NCBI GenBank assembly: GCA_008711295.1
Contig: VUYV01000154.1
Span: forward strand, 2,049,319-2,113,318
Length of the DNA: 64,000 bases
Source of the DNA: Anarhynchus alexandrinus
Lineage: Eukaryota; Chordata; Aves; Charadriiformes; Charadriidae
Direction: 5' to 3'
Both the position numbers and the translations under genes were made by a program. The notes beneath the pieces are model-generated. The model searched no databases. It saw only the letters and a program-made list of their open reading frames with translations, and was not told the origin of the DNA. The first letter of the stretch is position 1. Each line of letters opens with the position of its first letter. Below, piece by piece: positions 49,470 to 61,964 of the stretch.

Positions 49470-52400
49470 TTTTCATAAGAGCTCACGATTCCAGCTAGAA
49501 AACAGTTTTGCGCTGCGAATGCTGAGGTTAGGAAGGTGTGAAGCCAATTTAGCTTCCAAATGCTCTGAGCCTCGATGCAACACCAGATAATCTGTGAATT
49601 CAGGTCCTTGATGCTGAGTGGTTAATCAGGATCAGACTCTGCCAGACGCTTGCTGAAACCAATCGGACTGTGCACATAATAATACAATGCTGATCAAAAA
49701 TCATGGTAGATGTGTGTTCTGTGCGTGATTTTTTTATGCTCCTCCTAGATGTCTTGAAAGACAAAAATAATTCTTCAGACTTTATGAACAGGAACTCTTT
49801 TTATCTGGGAGAACCTCTTATTTGCTGATTGGAAGCTTTTTACCCTACAAAAAATAGCAATCTTGTCAGGTGTTGTGGATGTGGAGTTCATCACAGTGTT
49901 AGCACTGCAGCAAAAGCTATTTTGCTGTTTGAAAGTTGGAGTTCTTCACAGGGCCCACGTGTTTATGATGACTAATTTCCCACTCTTATCTAAGAGTTAC
50001 TTAATCTAAGAGTTCCCAGTGGGATAAATGGAACAGGAATGAGGGTGATAGTTTGCAGCTGTCAAGGTGAAAAGAGAGAAAATGCCCACATATTGCACTA
50101 GACGGGCTCTTAAAAAACGTGCTAGCTTTGCCAGGAAAGATAAGGGTCTCTCTATAGCTGCAAAGTTTCCATGAAAGATACTGTAAATACTGCAAAAGGT
50201 GGAAAAATGGTTGTCCAGACTGCCCCTTGGGGATGGTCCCCAGCCTGTGCCACTGCTGCTTTATGTCTCTGGTACTACTCAGTGTTACTGACCCAGGCGT
50301 AGCCCGGCAGCCTCAGTTCCCTAAGAAAAACAGCGATAAAAGCTCATCCCTGTATCCTTTGGGATGCTTTGGTGCTGGGCTGGTGGTAATCATGAAGATG
50401 TGCACAGAAAAGCTGAGGTTATGTAACTGTAGATATTCGGGGATCTAAGGCAACAAGTGTGTTTCTAGATATTGCTATTTTCCTCTAAACCCATAGCATC
50501 CAACCTGGGAAGAGTAGAGATCCGCATTGTAAATACGACTTGTACAAATGACTGATTCCTGCTCTGAGGGATGTGAGGCTGCAAAAAGGGATGTTACAGC
50601 TCCCTAATTGGAGAGTTTCGTGTTAGCTCTGGTGCTACTGCAGTGGCCTGGGAACCTGCAGAGACTTAGGATGAGATTCATCTGTCCTGTGTGAGAACTT
50701 GTTGTCTTGGGTTCCCTTTGGGGAAGGTCAGATACAACAGGGCCCTCATGGGTGGGATGTTCCACCCTAACAGAGGTAGTTCAGATGGGTCAGACAGGTG
50801 CCTTTTTCTCTGTTGAATACAAGTGAGCTTGGGGAGCGAGGTAGGACGTAGCTTTACACACAGTAGATGAGTCTTGCAGCTGCCATCAGGTCAACACGCT
50901 CAGGGTTCATCATCTTGAGGGCATGACGGTTGTCCTAAAAATCAGTGCTCAACTACCACTTAATCCCATGGCTACTCCAGCTTCTCTTGGAGGATATAAA
51001 TGAATCACCCCAAGTTGTGCTGTCATCTAATGAGTTGCTGAAAGCCCTTGCTCCAACTGAATCCTCAGGGGTTCCTGAATTAGCTTTGAAATTAAGCAGA
51101 GGAATACAGTCTGACACCGTGCCTATCATTGATCAGGTTAGACGCTGTCTTTGTTTCACTCCTGGCTCTTTAAAATGGATTGGGACTGTCAAACCTCTGT
51201 TCCTGGAGCAAGGCACATTGATAACCGGCATTTGTGTGGGTATGTAGGGCTGAAAGTGGGTTTCTCATTATACAAAGTTGAACATTTTAGCTCAAGAATC
51301 GCAGACAAAGCATGGCAGCCTGAAGAACAGCATTTAAATCTGCAAAGACACAGCTTTAGCTACAAGACTGCTTGGTGTTACACAGTGTCTCTGGATGTAC
51401 TTTTATAGAATACCTCACACTGAAAATTTAATTAATCAGAGAAGGGCTATCACACTACCAGCCTGACTGAATTATTTTTTAGTGAAAAAATGTGTGTTTA
51501 AAAGTCTAAATGCTCCTGTTACAATGACTAATTATCTCCAGAAAATTGAAAGCACACAAGAAATTATCAAGAAAGAACATTTAGACATCATCTGTCTTCC
51601 TAAAAACACTTGTCTGAATGTATTAAGAATATTATTGCGGCATAGATGTTGGCCATTTGGAATATATTTTTTCTGCCTTCTCTTTAAGTGCATTCTTGCT
51701 ACAATTTTTTTTTTTTTATACAGTGTCTGAATGGATTAAAGATTTATTGAATTTTTAACTGGAATGATTCTCTGGAGAAGATTGATTTCCCTGCTGCCTC
51801 AGATTCAGTTTAATTTTTGTGTTACTTATGAAATAATGAGAAATATACATCAAAGTAATGGGGAGAAGCAACGGCACGGAGCACTGGCGGCATGTCACAA
51901 CGCGTGGGTCAACAAGGAGTCTCGCCTCTTGTATTTATGAACTGTGACGGTATCGCAGGGATCGCAGCTTGCAGAAGCAAACTGATTGCCAAAGCCAGAA
52001 CTAGTGGAGCATACACTCCTATAAATCTGCGTACTCTTATTTTTTATTAACTGAGGATCAGAGTTTATTAATTATGTAGGGTTTGATGATGACGTATCTT
52101 GTAAAAAAGAAAGGGGCATAGAACAAAGCTTGATAGCTTGTCATTAGGCAAAATGGAGACGAGACTTTTACAAACCAGCATGGTTTTAGAAGAGTAAAAT
52201 TTACTCCTGCTCAGAGGGTTATACAAACTCAGAGCACCCTTAGGTTTTTTAAATGGGAACTTAGCAATGCATTAGCCCTGTGTCAGTCATTTCCAACAGA
52301 CTGAAAATTACAGAAGGAAAACAAACAGCATCTGGTGGTTCTTTTTAGGAAACGATGCAAAACCAAAACAAGAAAAGGACCAAAGGAATCCCAGGCAAAG

Positions 52401-54300
52401 AAAAAAAGATCAATCATGTAGATTACACAGGATGGACAGAGACATCAGCAAAAGTGTATTTGATGACCGCTTTCCTGGTTGACAGAAGGCAGAACTAACA
52501 CTGTAAACACTACCTCCGGAAAAAGAGCCAAATCTTTGTAGCAGAGAACAGCAGCAGTTTACACCATTGCTGGACCAGTGTGGAGGAGAGAGCAAGGGGA
52601 TGGAAAGAAGTGCTTGAGAATAGCACATTTGTTAAGCCAGCCTTGCTCCAGGAGCCAGTGGACCATTGAACTAAACCCTCTGAGCTTTTCAAAACTTCTG
52701 TCCACTAAAATCTTTGGCTCATTACGCAGGGCTCAATATCATGGTCTGAATTAAATCCATTTATAGTAGCTTTGGAGGAGATCTGGACTGGGTGGAATGC
52801 CTTTAGCAAGGAAACTGAATGTTAATAACCAGCCCAGTGAAGCCTGTGCAAACAGTTAGCCAAAGAAAATAACAGCAAAATGAAAAATAAAGTACCTATT
52901 CCTGCTGCCTTTGCGCATGCAAGAAGTCCCAGGTCCGTATACATGGTCTCAGAGTCAAGGACCTGAGTCATATGTCTGAACATGGCAAGATCAAGTGAAA
53001 TTTATTCCTAGAATTAGTATTATCTTTTGTTTTCTAAATCTTTCCAAGACTAAGAAAAGGACTTTTATTAACCTGGTATAACATTTGAGCCAGGTTCTCC
53101 CCTAGTGTTCGCAATGCCTCCATTCAGCATGTTCAGATATACTTATATATCAAAAATGGAGGGAAGAAAAAAGAAATCAGTGTTCAGACACATTAATGGT
53201 CACACATAAAAGAGTAAGTGGATGTTGTGAATTATTCTCCCTTTTTTTTTTTCTAATCGTTAAGAAAGACTGCACTGATGCCAGTAATAAATAAAAACCA
53301 ACTGAGCACATTTTGGAATTACTGTGGAGCTTTTCATCAACAGAAAAGGCCTAGCCCTGCTGCTGTAATTACATGATGCATAGCACAGTTGTCTCACCCT
53401 TCTTTCTCCTTATATGAACAACAACCAGTCTGTCACACTCACTGTATTAAAACAGCTAATATCTCCAAATAATTACTTGGTGCTAATCATGCTCTTAAAA
53501 AATATTCATTCCAAATAATGGCATCCCTTTATCATTGGTGCTGCAAATGAAGACGCATTAGTTTCTGGAGAGCAGCACCATCAACTTTCATCATGTCCTC
53601 CTGACATAGCGAGTCCTGACATCCCTAACGCGCTGCGTGAACTTTCATTGAAAGCCTAAACAGGCTTTAAAGAGATGCTGCAGCTGTTCTGAATTTTTGT
53701 GAGTGAAGAAGACTCTGCAGCCACAGGTGGCTCTCTCCAAAGCCTTCCTTCCTGAGCAGAGGAGACTTTTTATCTCTCTCTATTTTCACAGTTTCCTGGC
53801 ACACAGTCACTGTTTCTTGGTGTTACTTTTCAGCATTCGCCACCCAAATATAAACCCCAGAGAAGGTGCAGATAAATAATTCGCTTCGATAGCTGACAGA
53901 TCCAAGGTTGCAGGAAAGAAAAAAAAAAAGGCTTTTTGGGGGAAGTTTTGCCCAGATTGGTCCTTGTTTAAGAGGTCTGTTGCTATGTTTGGTTTAGGAC
54001 AAAATAATGGTGCTGCTTCTGGCTCGTGACCTGAAGTGGCTGTGTCACCATAGTTCAGTGACTCGCCGTTGTCGGCTGCATGGTGGTTTCAGGATTTATC
54101 TGGCTGGTTTCACTTCCCGCTGTGGGAGAAGAGAGCACACACAGCTGGTTACTGCAGCTCAGCCGCAGCTCCTCAGGCAGTATGTTCCTCACTTCTGGGT
54201 GTACATCTGTGCCCTAGGATTGCCATAAGGAAAAAACCCATGGTTTTGGGCTCCCCAGATATCTATGTCCCCCTAAAACATTGATTAACTCAGAGACCAC
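49470..54300. other. Intron DNA, nothing recognised
   Basis: AT-rich, non-repetitive by eye. No exon, RNA gene or mobile element can be supported. Confidence 0.4.
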
Positions 54301-54309
54301 TGAGGTGGT

Positions 54310-54712
54310 GTGGGGCTGGAGCACATGGTGCACCAGGAGCAGTTGAGAAGACTGTTTGTTCAGCCCAGAGAAGAGGTGACTCATGAAAGAACTTTTTGCT
54401 GTCTATCAGTACCTAATGGGAGAGTGTAAAGAAGATGGGGTTCGACTCTGCTCAGAGGTGTGTGGTGACAGGACTAGAAGCACGTGTTGCGAGATGGGAA
54501 ATTCCAGTTAGATGTTGGAAAAACTTTTTTACCATGAATGTGATCAAATGTTGGTGGACGTTGCCCAGAACATCGGGGGGATCTCCACCTTGACTGTGTT
54601 CAGAATTTGGCTGGACATGGCCTGAACTGCATGATCTAGTTGGATATGCTTTGCATGGTGGGGTAGACTAGAGACTTCTGGGGGTTCCTCCCAACCAAAA
54701 TTACTCCGTGAT
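54310..54712 (+). mobile_element. Old CR1 3'-end copy
   Basis: Blocks in order: GGGCTGGAGCACATGGTGCA, TTCAGCCCAGAGAAGAGG, GTGGTGACAGGACTAGAAGC, TTGGAAAAACTTTTTTACC, GTTGCCCAGAAC, a diverged block around TTGGCTGGACATGGCCTGAA, and an end TCCCAACCAAAATTACTCCG followed by TGATT. All are CR1 3' sequence, more diverged than the other copies, so an older subfamily or insertion. Confidence 0.85.
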
Positions 54713-54719
54713 TAGTAAC

Positions 54720-57700
54720 ACATCCCACTGAAGACTCAAAAGCCGGGAGGTCAATAAACTTTTATCTCTTGTTCATTCCCCTACCTTGTGTTGTGGGGCT
54801 GGGCTTGTGATGTGGGCAGTGCTGTCTGGGTTCGGGTGTCTCAGAGGCAGGTGGGAGCTGCAGGTGGGGTGAGGAATGAATGCATCGCATTGTAGCACCA
54901 TATCTGCTATGGAACAGGACCTCCTGGTCAGAGGCTGGATGGGCTGGGAAGAGGTGGAGGAGCCCTGCTGTGAGCTGAGGGGAACACTGACTCCTGTGGG
55001 GCCACAGGTGATGGGGTTTTACCAGCTATTCAACAAGCCTGGTTTCTTGCTTCCTTGGAAACTTCACGTAGATGAAGGATGCTGCATTTTCTGGCTTGTT
55101 TTGATCACTGCTTCTCGAGCCCTGTCCCTTGAGCTGGCCTCCGACTGCCACCCTGCACACCAGCGTCGCTGCTTAATGTCACAGTGTTTTATTGACACCC
55201 CATCAGTGGAGCCACGTGGGCTTTCCAGCCCCAACTGCCGAGCTTGCCAGGACCTGTCAGCTGCTCCCCCAACACTCCTGCCCGTTTCAGCCGCTCCCAG
55301 GCTCCTGCCTCTTATGGATGTAGCTCGGCGCAATCAAGAGAGCTCGGAGCTTGGCATGGAGTTGAGACACGAGCTAAATTTACCCCAGTTTTTTTTAGTA
55401 AGTTCAGAGCTTCCTATAGCAAAGGTGGAAGTTTCCTCCTTGCTGGAAATGCCTTCTCCTGCGCCCTGCTGTGAGCTTGTTAATACATTCCCGGGAAAGC
55501 AATACTGGAGGCAAAATGGGGGTGGCTCTCAGTGAAGCCTGGAGCATTTCTTTGGAGTCAGTGTATCGCTAATTTGCTCGCAGACTAAAGAAATAACCTG
55601 TGGTTAAAACAGCACTGAAGTAAGCAGCTATTTTCTGGACAGGCTCTTAAAGTCCTTCAAAGGCCGCTAAACACTAGGGAATGGATTGAACCAGGCTTGC
55701 CTGGAAATCAATATCCACAAGCTGAATTTTCACATTTTGGAAATGCAATCAGTTCATTTGGGTGCTTAACCATCCACTCATCCTCAGCTGAGTGCTCCAA
55801 AGTATTCAGCATGTATGTTCTTGTCTACCTGCTTTATGTCTGCTTTTATTATCTCCTCTTGCTGCTTCACAGCTGAAGAGATGTGCAGCTACTGCTTTCA
55901 AAAAACAAAAGTATCTACCATGATGCCTTCTTTCTGAAGTTTTGACACTTGCTTTATTTAAAAATCTCAAAACACAGTGTGGGCACCAAAGAGTTAAACC
56001 CCCCAAAATTTATTTGGGATTGGACTTATTGAAGTACCTTCAGATCACAGTCGTGCATTTACTTGTGATCTAGATCAGCTGGGAAAATGCTGGGGAAAAA
56101 AAAATGTTTTGAAATTTTTCCTCCCTTTCTACTGCACCTGTATTTTTTGCCTCTTCCTTTTGAATCCCAAACCCAGTCTTGCCTTGCACCCCCAGAGCAT
56201 ACGTGTCCTGTCCTCCCACCTGGGCTGTTCTGTGCTTGTGAGGGTCGCCTGGCGTGGCATCAGCATAACAAAGCTCCAGCACAGCGAGGAGCAGAGTGTC
56301 CTGACCTTGGACAGAGTTCTTCCTATCCCCAGGGGAATTTTTTTCACATTTCCCAACCAATTCCCTGGAGCCCTGAAGAGGAGCACCCATTGCTCTTATT
56401 GAGAGAAAAAAAAAACAAAAACAAAACCCAAACTAAAATAATCAATATTCAGCTTACTTACTAGTAAAAATGCTACTTGGCAAAACAGCCCTGACCTGAA
56501 GACGTCAGTTGAGAAGCTCTTGGTTTTCAACCAACCATCATTTCTTTGAAATGCTTTCCTCAACTGATCAAACCCACTTGTTCTTCAGACAGCTCAGCTG
56601 AAAGTGTGCTGGGTCTCCCCAAAATGCAAGAGCCTTTTCTGGGCCTGACCATGGGTAGATCAATATCCTTCCCAAAATGAAAGGGCAGGGGAGTTTATTT
56701 GAGCTGTGTAGCACCGATAGGAGCGGAGGCGGTGGACATTAAGTGGAGCTTGTAAAAGCAATTTGGTTGAGAGGTGGGGCTGGCGAGCAGAGGTCGAGTA
56801 GAAAACCACTCAGGCTTTCTGCTAGGCATTAAAGATTCCCAATTTTATGAACTTTGCTGGAGTCATGCTAGCAAAGTGAAATGCATTTCCCGGTATAACC
56901 CAGCAGATTTCAGTTTAACGGCTGTAGCAGATCTCTGCCTGCAGAGGTGAATGTCGGAGCCTGGGGCTGGAGCTGGAGACAGCAAGTGTCCATCCTATAG
57001 ATGCTTTCTGGTCTCTTAAAGGCTGTCTGGAGAAAAAGACAAATGCTGGTTGTACTTCACTATTGCTATAATGGAGGATAAAGAAGAAAAGTGAAGGAGA
57101 ATGAGCCAAAAGCAGAGGGGCGTAACATCAGGGAATAGGGTGGTGTCAATCGTTTTCCCTCTGTCTGGGACTGAGTGAGCCCATTGCCCATAAATCTCAG
57201 GGTGCCACAGCGTTCTAGTAATACACGCCATCTCAGCCAGTAAGGCAAATGGATTTGAGAAATGCTTTAATACTTCCTTGGCTTCAGACCAATGTTTTGG
57301 GTAGTTTTGTGTTTTCCGGTGTTTCACTGATGGGACTGGAGCAGGTGGCGTCTGGGTAGGCTAAGGCCAAATCCCCATCTGCCCTGAGTTAATGAGTGGG
57401 GTGGGGTGGGATGGGAAAGGTTGGCAAGGAGAGGTGGATTGGAATCAGTTTCCCCTGTTGTTGGTTTTGAAGTGATGGAAGGGTAGCCTGTGCGCTTGGC
57501 AGAAATTGGATTTAGGTAACATGGTTTGTGATGTGACTCTGGCTGACCAGCCAAGATCCTCCTACCACTGTTATCTGGAGGGATTGGTAGGCAGTATAAC
57601 ACTGGCTAGTCCAGCCCTGGGCGAGCATTTGCCAAGGTCTTCAAACCTTGGATTCACCCTGTACCTTCCATCAACCTCAGACAGATACATCGCAAACAGG

Positions 57701-58560
57701 AAAGCTGAACAGTTAGGAGACACATGGGGTATGGCTGAAGACCCTGTCAATCACCCATAAACTTGCTTATGTGTCTCCATGAGGGTTGCTCACAGTCTTC
57801 ACACCCCAACAGTGCCGTATCCCTACTCATTTGGGGTAAAATGGGATCATTCCTACGCAGCATGAAGATGAGTTGGCCTCGGTTGTTATTCAGAAGGTTT
57901 TGCTGTTTATGGGCTTGTTGGTGGTGACAATGTTGGCACTGTGGAAGGCACAGAGAGATATGGGGTCTGCCAGTAGTATTTTACACTGCTGTGCTTTGAA
58001 TAAGGAGGAAATCTACCAGACACATAATTCATTCCTAATATTACGCTGTGAAGCTTTTTGTTGCTTGCCGCCCTGTGGATGTAATTAGTCATGGGATCTC
58101 TTTTTTAGATGTAATTACACCATTAAGCATACTTTCACTTCAACCACAGAAAGGCATGGTTAGACTCTGTAATTACACCATTTAATGGCAGTACATAATT
58201 CTACGTAAGAGTATATGAAGCAAACAATGTATGGCTCAGACTTCCTCTGCCTCGCTGCCACTTTGATCTTCAAAACGGTTGCTGGGAGTGCAAAGTCCAC
58301 ATCATGCATCTGGGTAAGTCAAGCTTGAAGAAGCTGTTTTCTGCCCAGAAGCACATCAACCAAGTGTGATAAGGCCACTCGTGTTCATCACTAATTGAAG
58401 GATCTGGGCTTAAGTCACTGGCTACAATGTTTTCAAGTTCGTGGAGGTTGTTAGTGGTTTGGTGACTCATCATAGCCCAGTAGCTGTTGGGGTTTACGTC
58501 CCCAAAGAAGGGAGGACTTTAGGGTCAGCTTGGTAAGGGACTAGAAATATAAATAGACAT
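54720..58560. other. Intron DNA with one long unassigned open frame
   Basis: No repeat recognised. The plus-strand frame 54876-55535 is open for 219 codons from an ATG, but shows no domain, no splice context I can support and no codon pattern I can assess. A poly-A-like run is at 56407-56430. Confidence 0.4.
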
Positions 58561-58570
58561 TGTGGAGGGG

Positions 58571-58832
58571 AATCATAGACTCATAGAATGCTTTGGGTTG
58601 GAAGGGATCTTTAAAGGTCATCAAGTTCAATCCCCCTGCAATAAGCAGGGACATCTTCAACTAGATCAGGTTGCTCAGAGCCCCGTCCTACCTGATCTTG
58701 AATGTTTCCAGAGGTGGGGCATTTACTACCTCTCTGGGCAACCTGTCCCAGCATTTCACCACCTTCATCATTAAAAATGTCTTCCTTATATCTAGTCTGA
58801 ATCTACCCACTTTTAGTTTAAAAAATGTTCCT
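58571..58832 (-). mobile_element. CR1 LINE, short 5'-truncated copy (3' end at 58571)
   Basis: It begins AATCATAGACTCATAGAATG then GGTTGGAAGGGATCTTTAAA, the antisense CR1 terminus, and runs through TTCACCACCTTCATCATTAA to CTACCCACTTTTAGTTTAAA. The minus strand encodes ORF2 C-terminal words (VGRFRLDIRKTF, CWDRLPREVV). It is in the same subfamily as the 3' part of the copy at 61325-61961. Confidence 0.93.
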
Positions 58833-58839
58833 GGAATGA

Positions 58840-61320
58840 CCAAGAGTATAACTGCAATGCTAGAGCCTGGCTGTGGCAGGTTAATGGACCTTTTCATGGG
58901 GACTGGACTGGTTGGAGACAAGCGTGTCTGTCCTCAGCTATCTTTGACCCCAGTAACTACAGGTCTTGAAGTGGGTGGCACATCAATTTAGAAGGGATGG
59001 CAACTTCAGAGCATATCTAAAAGATGTTTGCTGCATGGCCTCGGCGCCCTTCTCATTGGATGGTGTCACCTACCCGTGGCTGGTGCCGTCCCTGGCAGTC
59101 CCTGTGAGGAGGCTGAGGATATGAGGCAGTGAGACAGACCCGATGAGGGGGGTGTCCCTGCAAAGGCAGCTGCTGTGCAGCCAACTAAGGGTGCTTTGCC
59201 AGCAATGCTTGTCTGGCTCAGGGACGTGGAGCCATAAGGCTGGCATATAGCCTGTTTGGTGTGGCTTTCACCCGTAGCTATCTCCTCCTCGACTAAAATC
59301 TCTTTGCTTACATTTTTGTAAGCTTTGCTTACTTTTATAGTTTTGCCATTTGTTTTTACTGCTTTCTTGAGAAAAAGAAAGTGAAATTGTGTTTATTGTG
59401 TTTCTTTAGTTAAAAGAATCAAGTCATGAGTCCAATCTTAAAAAGAAATCAGAACCAAACAACATAAGCTTGGGAGCTGCACAAGTTGCTCACTTCCTCT
59501 GGGTTTCTAAATAAGTACGTGTCCATGAGACATGTTTTTGTTCCTGTTTCTTCTATACACAACATCACGGAAGCTTTAAGTAAAATCTGTCCCTAAATAG
59601 GCATCCCTGGGATGTGCAGCTGCCAAAACAAAAATCAGGCAACAAAACTGGGCTTGTGTCCTACAAGCAATTTATCCTACTATCTTTTTTTCTTTCTCTT
59701 TAATCCCTTCCATTTAGTTTTCCTTACTTTTTTTTTAAGCAATACTCTTCCTGGCCAACATTTCGCTCTCTCTCTTTGGGAGTCTGTATTCACTTCTGTA
59801 CCAGATCACGGTTTCTGGCAGCGCCTGTGAGAGCTGCCCCGTGCCCTGCCCTGGGTAAATGCTCCAGCTGTAGGGATGGCTGGAAGGCTGGACCTCCATA
59901 GGACTGTCAGCTGAGGTATAAGTTAGTTTTGTATTTGTTGGTGTCTTATCCTGGTTCTCTCTCACAATTGCTCTGACACCTTTTGGGGAAACGGTGCAAT
60001 GAAGGGTGCGTTTGGGCTCATGCAATTAAATTGTGTAAAGTTCTGTGAAAAAGCAAATCTGGAATTAAAACTTTGGAATGGCAGCATCAGTTTATTGCAT
60101 TTCCAGTATCTGTCTGCGTGGGTACTAGAAGGAAGTTGAGGAACTTCTAAATTAGTTGACTTCCATCTCCTTGTAAAACAATCCGATTCCCTTTTCTAAG
60201 TTACATTGCTCTGCATTTAGGCATCATGTAATCGTCTGCCCTTCTCAGACATGAGCAAAATAAATGTCTACTTACACAGGATCACCCTTTTTATTTGAAA
60301 GAAACCTTTATCCACCGCTACTATCTAAAGGCCTACATAACTTGTCTGTAACAGGATATAGATAGCTTAAAAACATAAGAATACTCCTTTTCAACTTTCA
60401 AGAAATATCCTCTTTGGAAATGCTTGGATTTAAAGCAGATGCCTTCCAAAACCTATTGCTTTGTTCATTTTGTCGTGGAAAGAGTTACACTGCAGGCCTC
60501 ACATCTCAGAAAGAAGCACATGGTAATGGACTTTTTATAGGCTGAGGAGACACCAATTCTGAATTTAGGGCCAATCTAATATTATTCATTATAATGTTTT
60601 CTCCATCTGCATTTTTATTGTTGGTTCGGTAGCCTCTTTGTTCTCTATCTGTTTCTCTGAAATTGCCTGCAGAATAACAGTTTGTGTCGAAGACCAGAGC
60701 TGCGAGTCTGGCAGCGGTCAAGGAGCTTAGAGACAGAAGCTGATCTCTGCCATCAAATAAAGCATAGACAAGATGTTACTTCTGTTTGGAGGAGAAGATG
60801 AAGGGCACAGAAGAGGCTGTGCTACCCTGGCCGGTGCCCTCTGAAAGGCTGGTGTGGGAATTGGGGCCACTCCTAGTGCAGCTCTCCTTCGGTTGCTGAA
60901 AAAAAATAGTCTGATGGTTCTTTCCCGTTCCCTGGCAGCAGTGCCAGGATGGACCTGTGTAGTTTGTGGTTGCGTACTTGGTTGTGCATATGGTGAACTG
61001 AGAGTCACGTGCACTCAGTAGTGTCAGAGGTGGAAAACCTGGTACTCTGCTGTAAACTGTGGCTGAAGTTTGGGAGCCTCTGACAAAATCCTCAATGAAA
61101 AGTCATTTAGCAGCTTTAGGACATCTCTTTGCATGATTTTCACTGAAAAGGGGCCTGATTTTTTGTGCAGTAGCAATACTGACTAGCAGGTTTGCTACTT
61201 GGCAATGTGAGCCTGAGAACATTTTCCCTCTGTGTCTGCCCTTTGCACTGACTCCCTGTCGAATGCACCATCCAGTTCATGCTCTGTGTCTGCTGCGAAA
61301 AAATCTTTCCTGGAGATCAT
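58840..61320. other. Intron DNA between two inverted CR1 copies
   Basis: No gene or repeat recognised. This is the spacer of an inverted CR1 pair. Confidence 0.4.
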
Positions 61321-61324
61321 TTCC

Positions 61325-61961
61325 CCACCTGGAGGCCTGCGTCCAGCTCTGGAGCCCTCAGCACAGGAAAGACACGGAGCTGTTGGAGCACGTCCAGAGG
61401 AGGGACACAAAAATGATCAGAGGGCTGGAGCACCTCTCCTATGAAGACAGGCTGAGAGAGTTCGGGCTGTTCAGCCTGGAGAAGAGAAGGCTCCAGGGAG
61501 ACCTTATTGTGGTCTTTCAGTACTTAAAGGGGGCTTATAAGAAAGATGACGACAAACTTTTTAGCAGGGCCTGTTGCAATAGGACAAGGGGTAATGGCTT
61601 TAAACTAAAAGAGGGTAGATTTAGACTAGATCTAAGGCAAAAATTTTTTTACAATGAGCATCGTGAAACACTGGAACAGGTTGCCCAGAAAGATGGTAGA
61701 TGATGTCCCATCCCTGGAAACATTCAAGATCAGGTTNAAAAAGAAAAAATTATTTATGATGAGGGTCATGGGCACAGGTTGCCCAGAGAGGCGGTTGATG
61801 TGCCATCTCTGGAAACATTCAAGATCAGGCTGAATGGGGCTCTGAGCAACCTGATCTAGTTGAAGATGCCCCTGCTTATTGCAGGGGTATTGGACTACAT
61901 GACCTTTAAAGGTCTCTTCCAACCCAAATTATTCTATGATTCTATGGTTCTATTCTATGAT
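61325..61961 (+). mobile_element. CR1 LINE copy, composite with a partial repeat at a single-N join
   Basis: Starts in CTGGAGGCCTGCGTCCAGCT and encodes the CR1 ORF2 C-terminus: [55 protein letters not shown]. It ends TTCTATGATTCTATGG. Positions of about 61646-61736 (from TTTTTTTACAATGAGCATCG to CATTCAAGATCAGGTT) are repeated in a diverged form at 61750-61829, right after an N at 61737. An uninterrupted CR1 would have this block only once. Either a second CR1 copy inserted or joined here, or the assembly joined two CR1 ends. Confidence 0.9.
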
Positions 61962-61964
61962 CAT

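Noticed and set aside
61263..61703. 146-codon plus-strand frame
   Set aside because: It is the CR1 ORF2 C-terminus in a truncated retrotransposon and is annotated as a mobile element, not a host gene.
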